Shown: positions 33,894 to 41,892 of the stretch, one piece after another
Layout of the letters: every line of letters begins with the position of its first letter
How positions within the stretch are numbered: the stretch's first letter is position 1
From: Winogradskyella sp.
GTDB lineage: Bacteria; Bacteroidota; Bacteroidia; Flavobacteriales; Flavobacteriaceae
Direction: 5' to 3'
Length of the DNA: 64,000 bases
NCBI GenBank assembly: GCA_013002225.1
Contig: JABDKL010000022.1
Coordinates: forward strand, 1 to 64,000
The notes under the pieces: model-generated
Databases searched by the model: none
What the model saw: the letters and a program-made list of their open reading frames with translations, nothing else
Told to the model about the DNA's origin: nothing
Program-made: the position numbers and the translations under genes

Positions 33894-35855
33894 ATGAAAC
33901 ATTTATTAATTAGTTTTCTTTTTTTTATAGCAAGTTTTTCTTTTGCTCAAAATTCGAGAACTATTGATTTTACAAAGGCAAAGGCAAAAGTTTTAATTTT
34001 ACCAAGTCAGCAAAAAGTTTCTGGTACGATAAATTACACCTTCAATGCTGTGCAAAACGACACAATTAAAATTGATAAAAGAGATTCTGAAATTACTTAT
34101 TTTAGAATAAATAATGTTGAATGGGATGTTGATTCTGATCAATTCAAAAAAGAGAAAATCCTAATTCCTATTGAAGCATCGGTAGATTACCAGCTGGAAA
34201 TGACATATAAAGCTAGTCCTAAAAAGGCCATGTATTTTCTGAAACAAGGGGATGATTGGAACATTTGGACCCAAGGGCAAGGCAAGTACACAAGTAATTG
34301 GTTGCCGAGTTTCGATGACGTGAATGAAAAAGTTGAGTTTGATTTAACTATTTCTGCTACAGAGGGCTACGAAGTAATTGCAAACGGTAAATTAAAAGAA
34401 AAGAAATGTGTCGCTGGCTTTTGTGAATGGAAGTATGACATGAAAAAACCAATGTCTAGTTATCTTGTGGCATTAGCCATAGGGAAATACAAAAAACAAC
34501 TAGAAACTTCGAAAAGTGGTATTTCTTTAGAATATTATTATTATCCAGAGGATTCGCTAAAAGTAGAACCGACTTATCGTTACTCTAAGGAAATGTTCGA
34601 CTTTTTAGAAGAAGAAATCGGTTTCGCATACCCATGGCAAAACTATAAACAAGTGCCAGTTCATGATTTTTTATATGCAGGTATGGAAAACACATCGCTA
34701 ACTATTTTTTCTGATGCCTACGTAATTGATTCTATTGGCTTCAATGATAAAAATTATGTAAATGTAAACGCGCACGAATTAGCGCATCAATGGTTTGGAG
34801 ATTTAGTAACTGCCAAATCTGGGGAGCATCATTGGTTACAGGAGGGTTTTGCGACTTACTATGCGCTACTAGCAGAACGCCATATTTTTGGAAAGGACTA
34901 TTTCTATTTTAAACTTTATGAATCTGCATACAATTTAGGGCGACAAGATATTTCTGGGGAGGGTACTTCTTTGCTTAATCCTAAATCTAGCAGTTTGACA
35001 TTTTATCAACGTGGAGCATGGGTTTTGCATGCATTGCGGAGTATTGTGGGCGACGAAGTATTTAGAGAAGCTGTTGTTAATTATTTAGAAAAGCATCAAT
35101 TTGCCAATGTAGAAACTTCAGATTTTATGGTTGAAGTAGAGCGTTTATACGGTAGATCACTAACTGATTTTGTAAGCTTTTGGATAATGCAAAAAGAATT
35201 CCCATACGATCAAGCGTTTGAGTTGCTAAAAAAACAATCCCCTTATGTGAATGAATACATGATGATTGATTGCAAAGTAAAAACTTCAAAATGTGCAGAG
35301 CAATTAAAATATAATATTTCTGATGATGCCAAGGTTAAAATCATTTCTCAAACTCCTGAAATCGTTACAAGTGATACGTTTAAAAACAGCTTAAAAGTGC
35401 GACAGGCGATATCGAAATACGTGATTAAGATACCAAAAGCGATCAAAGAGGATTATGAAACATTATTAGAGGATAAGTCGTATTTAACCATCGAGAATGC
35501 ACTATATAATTTATGGACTAATTTTCCTGAAGATCGTGCAACGTATTTATCAAAGACCAGGAATATTGTTGGTTTTAACGATAATAATGTTAGACTGTTA
35601 TGGCTGGTCTTAAATTTAAATACTCCATTCTATCAGGCAGATAACAAACAAGGACTTTATGAGGAGTTGGTAAGTTATACAGATAAATCTTATAACGCAG
35701 ATTTGCGAATTAATGCTTTTAGATACTTGGACTTAATCAAATCCTGCAACGATAAGTGTTTGTCTAACTTAGAACAAGCAAAATCACATCATAATTGGAG
35801 GTTAGTTAAGTTTGCAAAACAAATGTCAGAACAGGTTCAACAAAATAAAAAATAA
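33894..35855 (+). CDS. M1 family zinc aminopeptidase, exported
   Basis: 653 aa. Signal peptide (1-19, ending SFAQN). Gluzincin site HELAHQWFGD (H294, E295, H298) with the third ligand E317 in WLQEGFATYY, and the substrate-recognition motif GMENTS (263-268) in the GAMEN position. An N-terminal beta domain precedes the catalytic domain, and a helical C-terminal part completes the M1 fold. Releases N-terminal residues from peptides in the envelope or medium. The stop codon shares a base with the start of the patatin gene (TAATG). Confidence 0.93.
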   Translation: MKHLLISFLFFIASFSFAQNSRTIDFTKAKAKVLILPSQQKVSGTINYTFNAVQNDTIKIDKRDSEITYFRINNVEWDVDSDQFKKEKILIPIEASVDYQLEMTYKASPKKAMYFLKQGDDWNIWTQGQGKYTSNWLPSFDDVNEKVEFDLTISATEGYEVIANGKLKEKKCVAGFCEWKYDMKKPMSSYLVALAIGKYKKQLETSKSGISLEYYYYPEDSLKVEPTYRYSKEMFDFLEEEIGFAYPWQNYKQVPVHDFLYAGMENTSLTIFSDAYVIDSIGFNDKNYVNVNAHELAHQWFGDLVTAKSGEHHWLQEGFATYYALLAERHIFGKDYFYFKLYESAYNLGRQDISGEGTSLLNPKSSSLTFYQRGAWVLHALRSIVGDEVFREAVVNYLEKHQFANVETSDFMVEVERLYGRSLTDFVSFWIMQKEFPYDQAFELLKKQSPYVNEYMMIDCKVKTSKCAEQLKYNISDDAKVKIISQTPEIVTSDTFKNSLKVRQAISKYVIKIPKAIKEDYETLLEDKSYLTIENALYNLWTNFPEDRATYLSKTRNIVGFNDNNVRLLWLVLNLNTPFYQADNKQGLYEELVSYTDKSYNADLRINAFRYLDLIKSCNDKCLSNLEQAKSHHNWRLVKFAKQMSEQVQQNKK

Positions 35856-36739
35856 TGCGAGCATTGGTAATTTCGGGAGGTGGAAGTAAAGGGGCTTTCG
35901 CAGGAGGTGTAGCTCAATACCTTATGGAGCGTGAAAAACGTGATTATGATATGTTCTTAGGAACCTCTACAGGAAGTCTGTTGGTTCCTCATTTGGCCGT
36001 AAACGATATTTCTAAATTATATGACATTTTTACCAATGTGCAACAGCAGGATATATTTAGCGTGAGTCCTTTTGTGCAGCGCAAAAAAGGCAATAGGGAA
36101 TATGTGTCTATAGATTTTGTGAACTCTATTTGGCAATTTATAAGAATGAAGCGCACTTTTGGTGAGAGTAAAGCTTTGAGGCGTAATATAAAAGCTAATT
36201 TTACCAAGTCAGAATTTGAAAAAATCAAAGCCACCAAACAGGATGTTGTGGTAACAGTTTCTAATCTTAGTATGAATAGAGTGGAGTATAAGTCTATTCT
36301 AGATTGTTCTTATGAGGAGTTCTGTAATTGGATTTGGATTTCGTGCAATTACATTCCTTTTATGTCCTTAGCAAAGGTTAATGGTTATGAGTATGCAGAT
36401 GGAGGATTAGGATGTGTCATACCCATTCGGGAAGCTATTTTAAGGGGGGCAACAGAGGTCGATGCTATTGTTCTGGAAGCTGAAACATTAGGGAAACAAA
36501 AAATCCTTGGTAAAAATCCCTTTTCATTAATGATGAATTTATTTGGTCATTTACTAAATCAGGTAGAAAAAAGTGATATCATTATTGGTAAACTTGCAGC
36601 AAAAAATAAAAATGTAAAGCTTAATCTATACTATACACCAACAAGTTTAACTGAAAATTCATTAATATTTAGCAAGCGTTTAATGCAAAAATGGTGGCAA
36701 CAGGGATATGATTACGCTGAGCAAAAGCACATAGACTAA
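35855..36739 (+). CDS. Patatin-like phospholipase (RssA/YjjU type)
   Basis: 294 aa, soluble. Oxyanion loop SGGGSKGAFAGG (7-18), nucleophile elbow GTSTGS and catalytic Asp in ADGGLGCVIP make up the Ser-Asp dyad of patatins. No signal peptide or T9SS domain, so it should act inside the cell or at the inner membrane on lipids. Its ATG overlaps the TAA of the aminopeptidase gene by one base, so the two are translationally coupled, though no biochemical link is obvious. Confidence 0.9.
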   Translation: MRALVISGGGSKGAFAGGVAQYLMEREKRDYDMFLGTSTGSLLVPHLAVNDISKLYDIFTNVQQQDIFSVSPFVQRKKGNREYVSIDFVNSIWQFIRMKRTFGESKALRRNIKANFTKSEFEKIKATKQDVVVTVSNLSMNRVEYKSILDCSYEEFCNWIWISCNYIPFMSLAKVNGYEYADGGLGCVIPIREAILRGATEVDAIVLEAETLGKQKILGKNPFSLMMNLFGHLLNQVEKSDIIIGKLAAKNKNVKLNLYYTPTSLTENSLIFSKRLMQKWWQQGYDYAEQKHID

Positions 36740-36752
36740 ACTAAGGGTCGGT

Positions 36753-37271
36753 TTACCACAAGTCGCTCACTTCCTCTTTTATAAATGACAGCGCTGCATT
36801 ACTAGGCGCCGATTTGTCCATGAGTTCTGTTAATATGACTTCGCGCAATTTGTTAGCGCTATCTGTTTTTTCGTGTTTGTTAGCTTTTCTGATTAACTGT
36901 ATTGTTGCATTTTTTGCAGCCAAGATTATACTCCAACATTGATCACTTACATAGATTTGTTGCGACAAGTTGTGTTCAAACTCTTGTTGAATTGTTGCTA
37001 TAAGTAAGTTTTCATAATCATCTTTATTTGAGGATATTGGATTTACTCTCGTAAGTAGTTTTGCTGGCGCAATTCGCTCTAAGAAAAGAGTAACGCGCTC
37101 GTAAGCCTGAAGTCGTAATGGAAATGCTTCTTTTTGTAAATCTTTAGTGATTAAAAAATTACGACGATTGTTTTCGTTTTGAGTATGTTCTTTGAAAAAT
37201 AAAAAAGCTATTGCACCTGTCACAAGCGCAGGTATGGTGTACATTAATAGGTCTAAAAGTTGTTGTTCCAT
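36753..37271 (-). CDS. Conserved single-pass membrane protein, unknown function
   Basis: 172 aa. One N-terminal membrane helix (about 8-26, YTIPALVTGAIAFLFF), then a soluble helical domain with RLQAYERVTLFLERI and TIQQEFEHNLSQQIY. I do not recognise a characterised family; similar short anchored proteins occur in Bacteroidota genomes. It begins five bases after the glutamate synthase-like gene, so it is co-transcribed with it and may be its membrane partner. Confidence 0.7.
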   Translation of the reverse strand: MEQQLLDLLMYTIPALVTGAIAFLFFKEHTQNENNRRNFLITKDLQKEAFPLRLQAYERVTLFLERIAPAKLLTRVNPISSNKDDYENLLIATIQQEFEHNLSQQIYVSDQCWSIILAAKNATIQLIRKANKHEKTDSANKLREVILTELMDKSAPSNAALSFIKEEVSDLW

Positions 37272-37276
37272 AAAAA

Positions 37277-38836
37277 TTAATTTCCTGTTTTTCCGCCAAG
37301 ATACTTACAATCTTTTAATTGTTGCATTGAATTAAACGGAACTTTTACTTTATCATATTGATATGTTGAACTTAAATTTTTTGATAAATTATGGTCATCA
37401 ACATTAACTTCTATATCATCCATAGTAAACTCACATGGATGTTCGTGTCCCGCAGCATGCGTAATTTCAACTAATTCTTTCCGGAACGTCTTAAAATATT
37501 GTGCTAAGCGTTCCGATTTGAGCGGGATGTCTATTCCGCGTTGCAACCATTTATTTTGGGTAGCGATACCAGTAGGACAACGATTAGTGTGGCACACCTG
37601 CGCCTGAATGCATCCAATACTCATCATGGCTTCTCTGGCAACGTTTATACAATCTACACCCATAGCAAATGCCATAGCAGCCTTTGCCGGAAACCCAAGT
37701 TTACCGCTACCTATAAAAACAATACGTTCGGTTAAATTCTTTTCTTTAAATAATTTATACAGATCACCAAACCCATAAACCCATGGTAAAGACACATGGT
37801 CTGCAAAACTTGGTGGTGCAGCGCCAGTACCACCCTCGCCACCATCAACTGCTATAAAATCTGGACCTTTACCTGTTTTAATCATATGGTCTGCAAGCTC
37901 ATTCCATTGTTCTAATTTTCCAATGGCTGCTTTAATGCCAACTGGTAAGCCTGTTTCCTCTGCTATTGCTTCAATAAAATCTACCATCTCTGGTATGGTT
38001 GAAAAGGCTTTATGATTAGGTGGTGATAATACGGTTTTGCCAACTTCAACACCTCTTATTTCGGCTATTTCTTTGCTTATTTTTTCGCCAGGTAAAACTC
38101 CGCCTTTTCCAGGCTTGGCCCCTTGGGACAACTTAATTTCAATAGCACGTATAAATGGATTATCTTCAACCAGTTTTTTCATCTTTTCCATAGAGAAATT
38201 TCCGTCTTCTGATCGCACTCCAAAATATCCTGTACCAAAGTGAAAAACAACATCACCACCATGACTGTGGTAAGGAGACAAGCCTCCTTCACCTGTATTA
38301 TGATAGGCGTTTGCGAGTTTAATCCCTTTGTTTAAAGACTCAATTGCTTTTGCTGATAGAGAGCCAAAACTCATAGCTGAAACATTTATAACCGAAGCTG
38401 GTCTGTATGGTTTTTTTCGATTATTAAACGCACCAATTATCCTTGCACAAGGCAAGAAAGAATTATCTATTGCATTTGGGTGACTGTCTCCAATTTTAAA
38501 TGGAAACATGGCATTGTTTACAAACACATGTTGATGTGAGAATATGTCTCTATCGGTACCAAAGCCTTCATAGTTGTTTTCATTCTTTGATGACGCATAA
38601 ACCCAACCGCGTTCTATACGGTTAAAAGGTAATTCCTCTCTATTATTTGCGACTAAATACTGTCTTAATTCTGGACCTATACTTTCTAATATATATCTTA
38701 AATGCCCAAATACAGGGTAATTGCGGTTAATGGTGTGTTTTCTTTGCACTATGTCTCGTATTGCAATAATGACAAGAAGTAAAACAAACCATAGCCACCA
38801 AGGAATAGCATTGAAAAATTTGAAGAGATCATTCAT
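37277..38836 (-). CDS. FMN-binding glutamate synthase-like protein, membrane-anchored
   Basis: 519 aa. An N-terminal hydrophobic helix (about 10-26) is followed by the FMN-binding TIM barrel of the glutamate synthase central domain: NVSAMSFGSLS, AYHNTGEGGLSPYH, EIKLSQGAKPGKGG, VDGGEGGTGAAP, and the iron-sulfur loop CIQAQVCHTNRCPTGIATQ. It lacks the glutaminase and C-terminal GXGXG domains of GltB, so it is one of the stand-alone archaeal-type proteins whose reaction is not firmly known. The membrane anchor and the membrane protein gene downstream suggest a membrane-bound redox role. Confidence 0.87.
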   Translation of the reverse strand: MNDLFKFFNAIPWWLWFVLLLVIIAIRDIVQRKHTINRNYPVFGHLRYILESIGPELRQYLVANNREELPFNRIERGWVYASSKNENNYEGFGTDRDIFSHQHVFVNNAMFPFKIGDSHPNAIDNSFLPCARIIGAFNNRKKPYRPASVINVSAMSFGSLSAKAIESLNKGIKLANAYHNTGEGGLSPYHSHGGDVVFHFGTGYFGVRSEDGNFSMEKMKKLVEDNPFIRAIEIKLSQGAKPGKGGVLPGEKISKEIAEIRGVEVGKTVLSPPNHKAFSTIPEMVDFIEAIAEETGLPVGIKAAIGKLEQWNELADHMIKTGKGPDFIAVDGGEGGTGAAPPSFADHVSLPWVYGFGDLYKLFKEKNLTERIVFIGSGKLGFPAKAAMAFAMGVDCINVAREAMMSIGCIQAQVCHTNRCPTGIATQNKWLQRGIDIPLKSERLAQYFKTFRKELVEITHAAGHEHPCEFTMDDIEVNVDDHNLSKNLSSTYQYDKVKVPFNSMQQLKDCKYLGGKTGN

Positions 38837-38873
38837 TAATGAAATATTAGAAAGTAAAGATATTTAAAAATTA

Positions 38874-38904
38874 TTGTTCCAAACTTATCGAAAGTTTATC
38901 TTTA
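38874..38904 (+). promoter_or_regulatory. Promoter of the AsmA-like gene, overlapping the divergent promoter
   Basis: TTG at 38874-38876, 20 bases, TATCTTTA at 38897-38904 (seven of eight). The ATG is at 38909, so transcription would begin at or within a few bases of the start codon. Confidence 0.45.
38880..38887 (-). promoter_or_regulatory. Promoter -7 box of the glutamate synthase-like gene
   Basis: TAAGTTTG on the minus strand (38887-38880), exact TAnnTTTG, 44 bases before the ATG at 38836. It lies between the -33 and -7 elements of the divergent gene, so the two promoters share bases. Confidence 0.55.
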
Positions 38905-38908
38905 TGAA

Positions 38909-40483
38909 ATGAGTATAACAAGAAAAAAATGGATAATAGGCATTCTAATAACTGTGGTTTTATGCGTTACAGGTGTATTTGTAATTAATGCTGTTATTAA
39001 ATCAAAAATTGAAACTGCAATTAATAATCTGGATAGAAATGTTAAGTTAAATTATAGCGATCTAGAAGTTAATGTCCTAAGCAGAAATATACACTTTGTA
39101 AATTCTGAATTATCTATCACTGGCGATACTTCCCAAAAACTAATATTCAGCTTGCAATTAGATAATGTGGCGTTGAATGGTATTGATTTTTTAAATTATT
39201 TAATTGATGATAATATACATATCAATGAATTAATTCTTAACAACGCTCTAATTGTCTATAAGCACAATCCTTCAGATAAAACAGGATCCTATTATTCTAA
39301 GATTAAAGATAAACTTAAAAAACGCCTAACTATTGATCTAATAGACTTAAGTGAATCAAAATTAAATATAGTGCGTAAAAAAACAGATACAACATTACTT
39401 AAAGCGGAAAATGTAAAATTCAAAATTGAAGGCTTTGACATAAACCCTAAACAGCAGGAAAAGTCACTGAATTCAGTAATTCAGACACAGGATTATGAAT
39501 TTTCACTTACGGATTTAATGTTTAATATTAGTCCATATGAAAGTCTAAAATCTGATAGTTTATATCTGTCAAAAAACGAGCTAAAAGCTATCAACGTTGA
39601 TTTAATGACTAATTATGAGATCCCGGATTATGTTAACATTATAAAGAAGGAGCGAGACCATTTTAATATTAAAATTAAAGAAATAGGACTGTTTAATTTA
39701 GATCTTGGCTACAATACAAATGATGAATTTTATCTTAAAGCTGATTCTACGTCGATACTAAAACCTAGTGCTAAAATTTATAGAGATAAAACCTTAGCTG
39801 ATGATACTAGTTTTAAGCCCTTATATAGTAATCTATTGCGAAATTTGTCATTTAAATTAGCCTTAAAAACTGTAGCTGTAACAGATGGGGATATACAATA
39901 CTTAGAAAAACTGGATTTAAATATGGATCCTGCGGAATTAAAGTTTACGGATTTAAACGCATCAATTAACCAATTAGGAAATATTGAATCCTATACTATG
40001 ACGTCCGCGAAAGTAAATAGTAAGTTTATGAAAACAACACCCATTGAAGCTGACTGGAGTTTTAAGGTACAAGATACTACAGATAGCTTTGTTTTTAAGG
40101 CAGATATTGGAGATTTCAATGCCTCCCAACTCAACCAGTTTACCATACCGAGTGAGCAATTGCGTTTAGAGGGTGATGTAATGCAAACTTATTTTACTAT
40201 AAATGGTAAGGCGTCGCTGTCTGAGATCGATCTTAAAATTAGATATGACGATTTTAAAATAAAACTCTTAAAAGATAATGGTAGAGAGAAAAAAAGTATT
40301 CTTACTGGAATTGTAAACCTTTTTGTTCCAGCCGATTCAAAAGATGACGATAGCAGATTCAGATATGGTTATGCCAATAATGTAGATCGCGATACCGCCA
40401 AATCAATATTTAATTTCTTATGGAAAAATATTAGGTCTGGCTTAAAATCAGCAATCAAAGGAGACGGTGAAAAGAATAATTAG
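38909..40483 (+). CDS. AsmA/DUF748-like envelope protein, hypothetical
   Basis: 524 aa. One N-terminal membrane helix (about 8-27) followed by a long beta-rich extracytoplasmic part that opens AINNLDRNVKLNYSDLEVNV and repeats short strands such as INELILNNALIVYKH and IDLSESKLNIV. This is the look of AsmA-like/DUF748 bridge proteins that span from the inner membrane. Function inferred from architecture only: lipid transport or outer-membrane maintenance. The end overlaps the convergent M20 gene by four bases. Confidence 0.65.
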   Translation: MSITRKKWIIGILITVVLCVTGVFVINAVIKSKIETAINNLDRNVKLNYSDLEVNVLSRNIHFVNSELSITGDTSQKLIFSLQLDNVALNGIDFLNYLIDDNIHINELILNNALIVYKHNPSDKTGSYYSKIKDKLKKRLTIDLIDLSESKLNIVRKKTDTTLLKAENVKFKIEGFDINPKQQEKSLNSVIQTQDYEFSLTDLMFNISPYESLKSDSLYLSKNELKAINVDLMTNYEIPDYVNIIKKERDHFNIKIKEIGLFNLDLGYNTNDEFYLKADSTSILKPSAKIYRDKTLADDTSFKPLYSNLLRNLSFKLALKTVAVTDGDIQYLEKLDLNMDPAELKFTDLNASINQLGNIESYTMTSAKVNSKFMKTTPIEADWSFKVQDTTDSFVFKADIGDFNASQLNQFTIPSEQLRLEGDVMQTYFTINGKASLSEIDLKIRYDDFKIKLLKDNGREKKSILTGIVNLFVPADSKDDDSRFRYGYANNVDRDTAKSIFNFLWKNIRSGLKSAIKGDGEKNN

Positions 40484-41757
40484 TCGGCGTTAAGGTAATC
40501 TAAAGTTAGTTGTGTAAAGGCTTTTACACCAAGTAACATACCGCTTTCATCGATTTTAAAGTCCGGAGTATGGTGAGGAAATGCACCTTTTGATTCATCC
40601 GTGGGTGTCATTCCACCTAAAAAGAAATATATACCAGGGACTACCTCTTGAAAATAAGAAAAGTCTTCACCACCTGTTGTTGCTTTCATAAGTTTTACGT
40701 TATTCTTTCCAGCTGCTTTTTCTAATGAGGGTAGCATTTTATCCGTTAACTCAGGATCATTATATGTGATCGAGGTTTGATTTCTAAATGAAATAGTTGC
40801 TTCACCTCCATAGGCTTTTGCAATGGTTTCGGACATTTCCTTCATGCGACGTTCAATCATAGAGCGCATGTCTGGATCTAAGGTTCTTACAGTACCAATA
40901 AGCTCTGCAGTTTCGGGAATAATGTTAAAACGTGTTCCGGCAGTGATCTTACCAACGGTAATTACAGCAGCTTCTTCTGTAAGCTTGGCCTCTCTACTAA
41001 TTATGGTTTGCAATCCATCAATAATTTTCGCTGAAATCATAATAGGATCTACACCAGACCAAGGTTGTGATCCGTGTGTCTGTTTTCCCTTAACATTGAT
41101 TACAAATCGTTCTACTGATGCCATTATACCGCCTTTTTTATATTTTAATGTCCCAACAGGCGTTCCGGCATTAATGTGTAATCCAAAGATAACATCTACT
41201 TTTGGATTCTCTAAAACACCCTCTTTAATCATCAGTTTAGCACCACCTTCTTCACCTGGTGGTGGGCCTTCTTCCGCTGGTTGAAAGATAAACTTTATAG
41301 TACCTTTTATTTTATCCTTGTGTTTAGATAATACTTCGGCAGTAGCCATTAAAATAGCGATATGTGTATCATGGCCGCATGCATGCATTACTCCAGTTTC
41401 AGTGCCTAAAAAGGTTGTTTTGACTTCAGATTTATAAGGTAAATTATTACGTTCGGTTACTGGTAGTGCATCTATATCTGCTCTTAGCGCTACGACTTTA
41501 CCTGGCATGTCACCTTTTAAAAGCCCAACGACACCTGTAATTGCAACCCCAGTCTGAACCTCAAGACCCAAAGACTTTAAATGGGCGGCAATTTTTTCTG
41601 CAGTTTTAAATTCTTGATTTGATAATTCTGGATTTTGATGAAAGTGTTGTCGCCATTCAATCAATTTTGGTTCAATTTCGATTATGTCTTTTTCTATTGA
41701 ATTTTGGGAATTTGAAATTGAACATACTATAAGGAATAATGCTAAAAAGGCTCTCAT
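40480..41757 (-). CDS. M20 family amidohydrolase, exported
   Basis: 425 aa. The start at ATG 41757 gives a signal peptide (MRAFLALFLIVCSISNSQN); the frame also opens 39 bases earlier without a signal. Metal-binding motifs: HACGHDTH, PAEEGPPPGEEGG, FGLHINAG and the late GGEDFSYFQ. The insertion of a dimerisation domain in the middle is typical of the hippurate hydrolase/IAA-amino acid hydrolase (M20D) group. Hydrolyses N-acyl amino acids or peptides in the envelope. Confidence 0.91.
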   Translation of the reverse strand: MRAFLALFLIVCSISNSQNSIEKDIIEIEPKLIEWRQHFHQNPELSNQEFKTAEKIAAHLKSLGLEVQTGVAITGVVGLLKGDMPGKVVALRADIDALPVTERNNLPYKSEVKTTFLGTETGVMHACGHDTHIAILMATAEVLSKHKDKIKGTIKFIFQPAEEGPPPGEEGGAKLMIKEGVLENPKVDVIFGLHINAGTPVGTLKYKKGGIMASVERFVINVKGKQTHGSQPWSGVDPIMISAKIIDGLQTIISREAKLTEEAAVITVGKITAGTRFNIIPETAELIGTVRTLDPDMRSMIERRMKEMSETIAKAYGGEATISFRNQTSITYNDPELTDKMLPSLEKAAGKNNVKLMKATTGGEDFSYFQEVVPGIYFFLGGMTPTDESKGAFPHHTPDFKIDESGMLLGVKAFTQLTLDYLNAD

Positions 41758-41892
41758 AAAATTTATAATTTTTACTAAGATATTGAAAATTGCCAAAACT
41801 CAAGTTTTAATATATTGTTTATAATTGTTAAGGTTTATATACCTAAAAAACCTAAGACTATACGTATTTTTACAGTCCGAAAAAATTACTCC

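Noticed and set aside
40823..41284. 153-codon frame antisense to the M20 amidohydrolase
   Set aside because: Same reason: the minus strand holds a complete M20 protein with all metal motifs.
41815..41892. 26-codon N-terminal extension of the UvrD-like helicase
   Set aside because: Family members begin at MEKYL.. followed by LNEAQ; the extra codons are promoter-like A/T-rich sequence.
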